DNA from: an uncultured Brachyspira sp.
GTDB taxonomy: Bacteria; Spirochaetota; Brachyspiria; Brachyspirales; Brachyspiraceae
Direction: 5' to 3'
Assembly: GCA_934725655.1 (NCBI GenBank)
Contig: CAKVCJ010000147.1
Span: forward strand, 1-5,269
Length of the DNA stretch: 5,269 nucleotides
Below are positions 1-5,269 of this stretch, one piece after another. Below the pieces are notes generated by a model. That model was not told where the DNA came from and searched no databases. It saw only the letters and a program-made list of their open reading frames with translations. A program made the position numbers and the translations under genes. Every line of letters starts with the position of its first letter. Position 1 is the first letter of the stretch.

Positions 1-2
1 AT

Positions 3-620
3 GCAGCACAAGATAATGGTCAGGCAGGAGGAAATAATTTCGTTACTGAATCTTATACTAATTTCTTAATAGATGACTTCGAATTTGCTAATACTTGGCA
101 AGCATCTATGCCTAGAGATTTTGGTATAATTAGTATAGTTCGTCGTGAGGGCGGCCCTGCTGATGTTACTGCTGAAAATGCTGAAGCTAGTAAATATATT
201 TTAGGGGCTAAAGTAGAGTATTTTAAAACTGGTTACCCTTGGTTTTCTGTTACTCCTCCTAGACCTGTGAAAATCCCTGGTTTTACTAAAGAAATTAGCG
301 TTTGGGTGGCTGGAAGAAATCATAATAATAGAATGAGTTTCTATGTTTATGATATTAACGGTAAACCTCAAAATATTGGTAATGAACCTCTTAACTTTAT
401 GGGTTGGAAAAAAATTACTGTACAAGTGCCTGCTAAAGTAGAACAAGAGAATTTTAGAGGTCAAGCTGAACAAGGTATAAGCTTTATGGGTATCAATGTT
501 AAAGTTGATCCTAAAGATTCTTATGGTAAATATTATATTTACTTCGATAACTTAGAAGCTAAAACTGATATGTATTTAGAAACTTATAAAGAAGCTGATG
601 ATCCAAGAGATACTTGGTAA
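3..620 (+). CDS. flaA: FlaA-family flagellar filament outer layer (sheath) protein, 5' partial
   Basis: The frame is open from the first base and gives 205 residues ending at TAA (618-620). The ATG at 108 is internal, because the family-typical motif IDDFE lies upstream of it (visible residues 23-27). FlaA proteins are exported to the spirochaete periplasm and form the sheath around the FlaB core of the periplasmic flagella. Support comes from IDDFE, then KEISVWVAGRN (about 96-106), a beta-rich YVYDINGKPQNIG stretch, the FMGWKKITVQVP segment (about 128-139), YIYFDNLEAKTD near the end, and an acidic C-terminus DDPRDTW. The visible N-terminus AAQDNGQAGG looks like the end of a signal peptide plus a flexible mature start, so probably only about 20 codons are missing. 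The total would be about 225 residues, shorter than the roughly 320-residue FlaA1 sheath protein, so this is more likely a FlaA2-type paralogue. Codon use (GGT, GCT, CCT, ACT) is less AT-extreme than in the neighbours, as expected for an abundant protein. A terminator follows, so the gene ends its transcription unit. Family is confident; paralogue number is not. Confidence 0.88.
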   Translation, partial: AAQDNGQAGGNNFVTESYTNFLIDDFEFANTWQASMPRDFGIISIVRREGGPADVTAENAEASKYILGAKVEYFKTGYPWFSVTPPRPVKIPGFTKEISVWVAGRNHNNRMSFYVYDINGKPQNIGNEPLNFMGWKKITVQVPAKVEQENFRGQAEQGISFMGINVKVDPKDSYGKYYIYFDNLEAKTDMYLETYKEADDPRDTW

Positions 621-643
621 TTAGATTTTCTTTTCATTTACTT

Positions 644-680
644 AAGGTGAGATGTTTTATAAATATCTCACCTTTTATTT
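644..680 (+). terminator. Rho-independent terminator after flaA
   Basis: A perfect 10-bp inverted repeat (AAGGTGAGAT at 644-653, ATCTCACCTT at 665-674) can be extended inward by a G-U and three A-U pairs, leaving a 3-nt loop at 658-660. It is followed on the + strand by a T-rich run (TTTTATTTTTAT, 673-684, partly within the stem). The hairpin starts 23 nt after the flaA stop codon. It is one of the few GC-containing hairpins in the window. The opposite strand lacks a U-tract after the stem, so it should work mainly for flaA and not for leftward mfd transcripts. Confidence 0.88.
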
Positions 681-702
681 TTATATACACAATTTATATT
701 TT

Positions 703-713
703 GGGAGAAAGAG
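703..713 (+). promoter_or_regulatory. Shine-Dalgarno sequence of the small ORF
   Basis: The purine-rich stretch GGGAGAAAGAG ends 4 nt before the ATG at 718, with its GGGAG core 10 nt upstream. In this A/T background it is clearly a better ribosome binding site than those before mfd or the PseG-like gene, and it is the main reason to take the 34-codon ORF seriously. No convincing promoter is visible between the flaA terminator and this site; a weak A/T-only -10-like TTATAT lies at 681-686. Expression could come from such a promoter or from terminator readthrough. Confidence 0.6.
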
Positions 714-717
714 ATTT

Positions 718-822
718 ATGATAAATAAATTATTATTTATAGGATTTATATTACTTTGTATTTATGCTATTACTACAAGAATCGTTAATAATAGAAAAGA
801 TAAAAACAAAGATAAAGATTAA
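718..822 (+). CDS. Candidate small single-span membrane protein (34 aa), unknown function
   Basis: ATG at 718 and TAA at 820-822 give 34 residues. I do not recognise the product. The N-terminus is short (MINK), followed by an uninterrupted hydrophobic stretch at about residues 5-19 (LLFIGFILLCIYAIT), long enough for one membrane span. A strongly charged tail of alternating Lys and Asp follows (RIVNNRKDKNKDKD). The basic residues after the span suggest a cytoplasmic C-terminus by the positive-inside rule. Cys14 is preceded by ILL, with Leu at -1, which does not fit a lipobox, so a lipoprotein is unlikely. A good Shine-Dalgarno sequence (703-713) precedes it. The ORF sits between the flaA terminator and the convergent mfd gene, with only 3 bp between the two stop codons. 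No GC-rich terminator follows. It could be a genuine small membrane protein or a chance ORF in AT-rich DNA; the ribosome binding site and sequence layout favour the former. Confidence 0.5.
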   Translation: MINKLLFIGFILLCIYAITTRIVNNRKDKNKDKD

Positions 823-825
823 TTT

Positions 826-3800
826 TTATTTTCTATTGATTTTTATTATTTTTCTTTTTTTTATATTATTTTGTTTGTTTTTTCTTTGTGATTCTAAATT
901 AACATCTGCTAAGCTTTTTTCTTTAGTTTCTTTATCTTCTTCTTTGAGGTTTTCTATTTCTAATACTATATCACGTACTTTGTTTATTTTCCACATCAAA
1001 CTATCATCTACTACTGGTACTATTAATTGATTAAGACTTTCTTTATCGAAATAAACTCCAGAGCCTTCCAAAGAAACTAATTGTGATACTTTTTTTGCAT
1101 CTATTTTAGAATATTTATCAAGTTTTAAATATATGTTATAATGTCCTTCTATAACAGATAGTACCCTCACTCTCTTTAATATAACCTTTAATTTGGCTAT
1201 ATTAAATATATCTTCTATCTCTTTAGGCATCTTTCCATACTTATCTATCATATATTCTTTAGCAGTATCAATATCTTCATCGCTTTGAGAACGCATTATT
1301 AGTTTATAAACTGATATTTTTTCTTTAGCATCTGATATATATTCATCTGGTATAAACAAATTATGTTTTAAATCTATAACTGTGTCAAAAGTAACCTCTT
1401 TTATTTCGCCTTTATATTCATTAGTGGCCTCTTCAAGCATTTGAGTATAAAGCTCATAACCAACCTGATAAATCATACCAGATTGTTCTTTACCTAATAT
1501 ATTTCCAGCACCCCTTATTTCTAAATCTCTCATCGCTATCTTAAAACCAGCACCTAAATCGGTATGTTCAGATATAGCTTGAAGCCTTTTATAAGCAACT
1601 TCCGTTAATGCTAAGTTTTCAGGATAAAACATATAAGCATAAGCCTCTCTATCACTCCTTCCAACTCTTCCTCTTAATTGATAAAGTTCAGAAAGACCTA
1701 ATTTATTGGCATTATCTATTAATATAGTGTTGGCATTAGGTATATCAATTCCATTTTCTATTATTGTGGTGGATACTAATATATCATATTTATGATTAAT
1801 AAAATCTGACATAATTTTTTCTAATTGAATACCTGTCATTCTGCCATGTGCTACACATATTGAAGCTTTTGGGCATAGTTTTTTTATCATCAAAGCAAAT
1901 GATTCTATAGTATCTATTCTGTTGTACAAATAAAATACTTGTCCGTTTCTTTTTAATTCTCTCTCTATTGCAGTTACAACAGTATTTTCATTAAACTCCA
2001 TCACAAAAGTTTTTACAGGTATTCTGTTTAATGGAGGAGTTTCTATTATGCTTATATCTCTTATACCTGTCAATGCCATATTTAATGTTCTTGGTATTGG
2101 GGTTGCTGATAATGTTAGTACATCAGTTTCAAATCTAAGTTTTTTTAAGGCTTCTTTATGTTTTACTCCAAATCTCTGCTCTTCATCTATCACTATTAAA
2201 CCTAAGTTTTTAAATTTAATATCATTAGATAAAAGCATATGCGTTCCTATGATGATATCGCAAGAGCCATTTGCAAGCATTTCTTTATTTTTTTTAGCTT
2301 GACTTGAAGAGATAAATCTATTTAATACTTCTATACGTACAGGAAAATCTTCAAACCTTTTCTTGGCATTATTATAGTGCTGCTGAGAGAGTATTGTAGT
2401 AGGGCAGAGTATTGCACATTGTTTTCCCGCCATAACGGCTTTAAATATAGCTCTAAAAGCAACTTCAGTCTTTCCAAATCCAACATCTCCGCAAACAAGC
2501 CTATCCATCATCTTGTCGCTTTCCATATCTGATTTTATATCATTAATAGCTCTTAATTGATCAATAGTCTCTTCATAGTTAAATGAAGCTTCGAAGTCGT
2601 CCTGCCACTGAGTATCTGGGCCGTAAATATTTCCATGAACATTAGAGCGAATAGCATATATTTTTATAAGCTCTCTTGCTGTAGCTAAAGCATCTTCTCT
2701 TGCTTTACTTTTTATTTTGTCCCAAGCACTTCCGCCTAATGCCGTTAATTTTGGCTCTTCTCCGCTTCCAGATATATATTTCTGCACAAAGTTCATCTGC
2801 TCTACTGGTATATAAAGTTTATCTCCTTTAGCGTACTTTAATGTTAAATAATCTTTTTCTTTTCCATTTGACAGTTTACGGGTTAAGCCTAAATATTTAC
2901 CTATACCGTAATTAACATGAACCGCATAGTCGCCTATATTTAAATCCACAAATGTTTCTATAATATTTTTGTTTACTTTCGGTATCTTTTTTACTCTTTT
3001 TCTTTTTCTGCCAAATACTTCCCAGTCTGCTATAAATATTGTTTTTATATCATCTTTAATAAAGCCTGATGCAGATTGAGTTGTTATTATATAGAAGTTA
3101 TTTTTGTTGTTAGAGAAATCAAGATTTTCTTCATTATCTATTATGTTGTTTTCTTCTATTATTTTATTTTCTTCATCATCATTATTTTCTTCTGAGGTAA
3201 TTAATTTTGGCTCTAAGTTATCCATTATCTTATAAAATCTCTTTGCTTGGTCATAATGGCTTGTAGAGAGTATAATAAAATAATCCTTTTTTCTATAATC
3301 TTTAATATAATCCAAAAACTCTGTTAGTTTTGATTTGAAAGAAACTCCTTCTTCAAAACTAAATTTATGAATATTATTATCTACTATAAAAGGACTTAAA
3401 TTAATTGCATTTTTTGCAATATTTTCAAAATAATTTATATCTATATAAAGTGAGTTTATATTATCATAAAGAGATTTAAATATATTATCTATGTCATTGA
3501 AATTCTCTTCTGCAGTTGATAAAACATTTATTAACTTGTTTTTTAATTTTAATGCATCATCTGTAAATATAATATTTTCATTAGCATAATCGAATATTGT
3601 TTGTAAATCATTATTAAATACTCCGAGTAAATTCTCATTTCCTGCAAAATATTTACTTTTTTGTATATTGTCTTTTAATTCACTGTCAATATCTTTATTA
3701 AAAAATTCTTCTATACTTGAATCTTTATAAATGGCCTCTCTCACAGGATATATTATAATATCTTGAACATTTTTATATGATTTACCGTCTTCTATATTAA

Positions 3801-4416
3801 AAAATCTTATACTCTCAACTTCATCATCAAACAACTCTATTCTAATAGGGTTATTATAAAGAATAGAATATATATCTATTATACTCCCCCTCACAGCACA
3901 AGTTCCAACTTCAGAAACTTCTCTCTCTATCACATATCCTAAATCATATAAATTAAGCCTTAAAGAATCAATATTTAATTTGTCATTAACTTTTATATTA
4001 ATAGTATTATTTTTTAATGTTTCTTTGTTTGGAAGTTTTCTTGAAATAGCTTTTATTGTTGTTATTAGAATAAATTTATCTTCATTAATTAGTTTATATA
4101 AAATACTTAATCTGTCTTGCACTATATCTGTAATAGGAGACATTTTTGTAAAAGGTACGCTGTCATAATCTGGGAAATAATAATTTTCAATATTATAAAA
4201 GTTTAAAGCCTGACTTAACAGCATAGCTTCATTTTCATCTTCTTTTATAATCATCAAGCTTTTATTTTTATCATTAAAAAGAGCAGCAAAAAAAAGAGAA
4301 TCTCCTCCGCCCTTTATGCCATATATATTTTTTACAGTGTTTAAATCAAAAGATTTGTATTCTTCGCTATTTTTAAACTTTTCTATTAAGAGATTTGATA
4401 TTTCAGTATTTTCCAT
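826..4416 (-). CDS. mfd: Transcription-repair coupling factor Mfd
   Basis: This 1196-residue protein is a superfamily 2 DNA translocase that pushes RNA polymerase stalled at lesions off the template using ATP and recruits UvrA for nucleotide excision repair. Domains in order: a UvrB-like N-terminal module (about 1-345) with a degenerate nucleotide site (GIKGGGDS, 33-40, no Walker lysine), the FPDYDSVPF block (81-89) and the UvrA-contact region around AVRGSIIDIY (174-183). Next come a linker and D3-like region (about 375-475, ending WEVFGRKRKR), the CarD-like RNA polymerase-interacting domain (about 490-545, GDYAVHVNYGIGKYLG), and the RecG-like motor. Motor motifs are GDVGFGKT (643-650, Walker A), DEEQ (744-747), SATPIPRT (770-777), STTIIENGID (882-891), QLRGRVGRSDR (913-923) and the RGAGNILG translocation motif (968-975). 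The C-terminal TRCF/D7 domain spans about 1010-1155. Length is slightly above the 1148 residues of E. coli Mfd because of an acidic insert (408-433) and a Lys-rich tail (1173-1196). The ATG at 4416 is at the usual family start; its Shine-Dalgarno is weak (TTTTAG). The gene appears monocistronic, divergent from the PseG-like gene. All catalytic motifs are intact. Confidence 0.98.
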   Translation of the reverse strand: MENTEISNLLIEKFKNSEEYKSFDLNTVKNIYGIKGGGDSLFFAALFNDKNKSLMIIKEDENEAMLLSQALNFYNIENYYFPDYDSVPFTKMSPITDIVQDRLSILYKLINEDKFILITTIKAISRKLPNKETLKNNTINIKVNDKLNIDSLRLNLYDLGYVIEREVSEVGTCAVRGSIIDIYSILYNNPIRIELFDDEVESIRFFNIEDGKSYKNVQDIIIYPVREAIYKDSSIEEFFNKDIDSELKDNIQKSKYFAGNENLLGVFNNDLQTIFDYANENIIFTDDALKLKNKLINVLSTAEENFNDIDNIFKSLYDNINSLYIDINYFENIAKNAINLSPFIVDNNIHKFSFEEGVSFKSKLTEFLDYIKDYRKKDYFIILSTSHYDQAKRFYKIMDNLEPKLITSEENNDDEENKIIEENNIIDNEENLDFSNNKNNFYIITTQSASGFIKDDIKTIFIADWEVFGRKRKRVKKIPKVNKNIIETFVDLNIGDYAVHVNYGIGKYLGLTRKLSNGKEKDYLTLKYAKGDKLYIPVEQMNFVQKYISGSGEEPKLTALGGSAWDKIKSKAREDALATARELIKIYAIRSNVHGNIYGPDTQWQDDFEASFNYEETIDQLRAINDIKSDMESDKMMDRLVCGDVGFGKTEVAFRAIFKAVMAGKQCAILCPTTILSQQHYNNAKKRFEDFPVRIEVLNRFISSSQAKKNKEMLANGSCDIIIGTHMLLSNDIKFKNLGLIVIDEEQRFGVKHKEALKKLRFETDVLTLSATPIPRTLNMALTGIRDISIIETPPLNRIPVKTFVMEFNENTVVTAIERELKRNGQVFYLYNRIDTIESFALMIKKLCPKASICVAHGRMTGIQLEKIMSDFINHKYDILVSTTIIENGIDIPNANTILIDNANKLGLSELYQLRGRVGRSDREAYAYMFYPENLALTEVAYKRLQAISEHTDLGAGFKIAMRDLEIRGAGNILGKEQSGMIYQVGYELYTQMLEEATNEYKGEIKEVTFDTVIDLKHNLFIPDEYISDAKEKISVYKLIMRSQSDEDIDTAKEYMIDKYGKMPKEIEDIFNIAKLKVILKRVRVLSVIEGHYNIYLKLDKYSKIDAKKVSQLVSLEGSGVYFDKESLNQLIVPVVDDSLMWKINKVRDIVLEIENLKEEDKETKEKSLADVNLESQRKNKQNNIKKRKIIKINRK

Positions 4417-4437
4417 AAATCTAAAAACTACAACAAA

Positions 4438-4474
4438 ATAAATTATTCTATAAATATAAACAATATTTTATTAA
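4438..4474 (-). promoter_or_regulatory. Possible mfd promoter
   Basis: Reading leftward, TTAATA (4474-4469) and TAGAAT (4450-4445) form a -35/-10-like pair with an 18-bp spacer. This would start transcription near 4438 and give a 5' leader of about 20 nt. An alternative pair is TTGTTT (4463-4458) and TATTTT (4440-4435) with a 17-bp spacer. A perfect TATAAT also occurs on this strand at 4490-4485 but has no recognisable -35. In DNA this AT-rich, such matches arise easily by chance, so only the presence of a promoter somewhere in this short divergent region is well supported. Confidence 0.3.
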
Positions 4475-4494
4475 ATAGCAATATATTATAATGT

Positions 4495-4522
4495 TTGTAA
4501 TTCTAAATTTTTATTGTATAAT
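4495..4522 (+). promoter_or_regulatory. Probable sigma-70-type promoter of the PseG-like gene
   Basis: TTGTAA (4495-4500, 4/6 to the -35 consensus) and a perfect TATAAT (4517-4522) are separated by 16 bp. Transcription would start near 4529, giving a leader of about 29 nt before the ATG at 4558. A second TATAAT at 4487-4492 on the same strand lacks a good -35. This is the best promoter-like match in the divergent region, but the A/T background lowers its weight. Confidence 0.45.
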
Positions 4523-4557
4523 TTTATTAATTTTTGAATTTATATATTAGAGTTTGT

Positions 4558-5269
4558 ATGTTAAATGAGATAAAAAAAAATATATGTATAATAACAGATA
4601 TTAATGGTATATATGGATACGGGCATTTTACCCGAATGAGTCTTCTTGCCAATAGATTAAGCGATATATATGATTTTACTTTTTCTTCTATAAATAATGA
4701 AAGCGAATTATATAAAAGAGCTGATATAAAAACTATTGAGTTTAATAAGATAGGAGAAATAAAGCCATACATTATAATTGTTGATGCGAGGGAAGTTGAA
4801 GAGAGATATATTAATTATTTAAAAAAGATATCATCTGTTATAATAGTAGATAGTGTTGGAAATGAGAGGAGGTTGGCTGATATTGTAATAGAGATGCTTC
4901 CAAATTTGGATAGCTCTAAAGAAGTAAATATTAAACCATTTATTGCTACAATATTAAACAATTCTATAAAACCTTTATATAATGAAGAGTCTCCGATACT
5001 TGTTTATTTGGGCTTTAATAAACAACTAAAAGACAAAGCAATTGAAATAATATCAAAAGTAATTAATAAAAAATTTGTAGTAATAGATTTAAAAAAAGAA
5101 AGTGAGTTTTCTAATATAGAGTATATTGATTTTTCAAAGGATATATTTGCTAATTCATATTCTGGAGTTATCACATATTTTGGACTTACTGCTTTTGAAT
5201 GTATAGAGTCAAAGATTCCTACTATACTTTTTTCACCCACTAAATATCATGATGAATTGGCTAATAAGT
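4558..5269 (+). CDS. PseG/SpsG-like GT-B sugar-nucleotide hydrolase or glycosyltransferase, 3' partial
   Basis: The first 237 residues are visible; the frame is open to the window edge. The N-terminus resembles PseG-type proteins, which remove UDP from UDP-2,4-diacetamido-2,4,6-trideoxy-beta-L-altrose in pseudaminic acid synthesis, and more distantly MurG-like GT-B glycosyltransferases. Visible signs: a first beta strand then NGIYGYGHFTRMSLLANRL (16-34), matching the family's GxGHxxR loop with a candidate catalytic His23 (equivalent, from memory, to His17 of Campylobacter PseG); IIIVDA (72-77); VIIVDSVGNERRLADIVI (94-111), like the family's iDD...aDlvin segment; LVYLGF (148-153), where PseG has SFGGTD; and ITYFGLTAFECIESKIPTILFS (205-226), the usual C-domain donor-site pattern, followed by YHDELAN. 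No signal peptide or membrane span is seen, so it is likely cytoplasmic. Start choice: the ATG at 4558 has a weak AGAG 5 nt upstream; the next in-frame ATG (4636, Met27) would cut off the GH motif. A run of nine A occupies codons 5-8. Substrate is unknown, and the lost GGTD-type loop argues against naming it pseG. Confidence 0.75.
   Translation, partial: MLNEIKKNICIITDINGIYGYGHFTRMSLLANRLSDIYDFTFSSINNESELYKRADIKTIEFNKIGEIKPYIIIVDAREVEERYINYLKKISSVIIVDSVGNERRLADIVIEMLPNLDSSKEVNIKPFIATILNNSIKPLYNEESPILVYLGFNKQLKDKAIEIISKVINKKFVVIDLKKESEFSNIEYIDFSKDIFANSYSGVITYFGLTAFECIESKIPTILFSPTKYHDELANK

Noticed and set aside
201..473. A 90-codon - strand ORF.
   Set aside because: It is fully antisense to the well-supported flaA frame, with no start signals and no recognisable protein pattern.
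764..1030. An 88-codon + strand ORF with a very hydrophobic middle.
   Set aside because: It lies mostly antisense to the 3' end of mfd. The hydrophobicity comes from the T-rich complement of the Lys-rich Mfd tail. Its ATG lies inside the 34-codon ORF in another frame and has no ribosome binding site.
2048..2302. An 84-codon + strand ORF within mfd.
   Set aside because: It is antisense to the invariant motor motifs (DEEQ, SATPIPRT) of Mfd; its reading frame is a by-product of codon bias.
4417..4557. The divergent intergenic region as an origin, riboswitch or RNA gene.
   Set aside because: It is 141 bp of nearly pure A/T with promoter-like sequences on both strands, but no DnaA-box cluster, iterons, tRNA fold or GC-containing stem was seen.
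4620..4634. A small GC hairpin, CGGG/CCCG with a 7-nt loop, near the start of the PseG-like gene, considered as a translational control element.
   Set aside because: The stem is only 4 bp, lies about 60 nt inside the coding region, and is explained by the codons for the conserved Tyr-Gly-His-Phe-Thr-Arg loop.
4527..4772. An 81-codon - strand ORF starting inside the PseG-like gene.
   Set aside because: It overlaps the conserved GxGH region of the sense gene; the sense frame shows family motifs and this one does not.
5004..5240. A 78-codon - strand ORF.
   Set aside because: It is antisense to the open PseG-like frame and has no motif or ribosome binding site.

Overview
The window looks like chromosomal DNA from a very AT-rich spirochaete, most probably Brachyspira. 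Two things point there: a FlaA-type periplasmic flagellar sheath protein, a family confined to spirochaetes, and strongly A/T-biased codon use throughout (ATA, TTA, AGA and AAA codons dominate outside the flagellar gene). Borrelia is similarly AT-rich and cannot be fully excluded by eye. The genus call is an inference; the spirochaete call is firmer.

Layout from left to right. (1) Positions 3-620, + strand: the 3' part of a FlaA-family flagellar outer-layer protein, lacking only its extreme N-terminus, probably most of the signal peptide. A strong Rho-independent terminator follows at 644-680. (2) Positions 718-822, + strand: a 34-residue candidate small membrane protein with a good Shine-Dalgarno sequence. 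It ends 3 bp from the end of the convergent mfd gene. (3) Positions 826-4416, - strand: a complete mfd gene for the transcription-repair coupling factor, with all expected domains, an acidic low-complexity insert in the middle and a lysine-rich C-terminal tail. (4) Positions 4417-4557: a 141-bp, almost pure A/T divergent intergenic region with plausible promoters for both flanking genes. (5) Positions 4558-5269, + strand: the 5' part of a gene running off the window. Its product resembles the PseG/SpsG type of GT-B sugar-nucleotide hydrolase or glycosyltransferase, and it carries a nine-A run at codons 5-8.

The genes do not form one operon: flaA and the small ORF point right, mfd points left, and the PseG-like gene starts divergently from mfd. 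FlaA coats the periplasmic flagellar filament. Mfd removes RNA polymerase stalled at DNA damage and recruits nucleotide excision repair. The PseG-like protein probably acts on sugar nucleotides for surface or flagellar glycans, but nothing in the window ties it directly to FlaA.

No RNA gene, mobile element, CRISPR array or defence system is visible. The region is mostly ordinary housekeeping sequence. The points worth a second look are the small membrane ORF, the homopolymer near the start of the PseG-like gene, and the lineage-specific low-complexity segments of Mfd.
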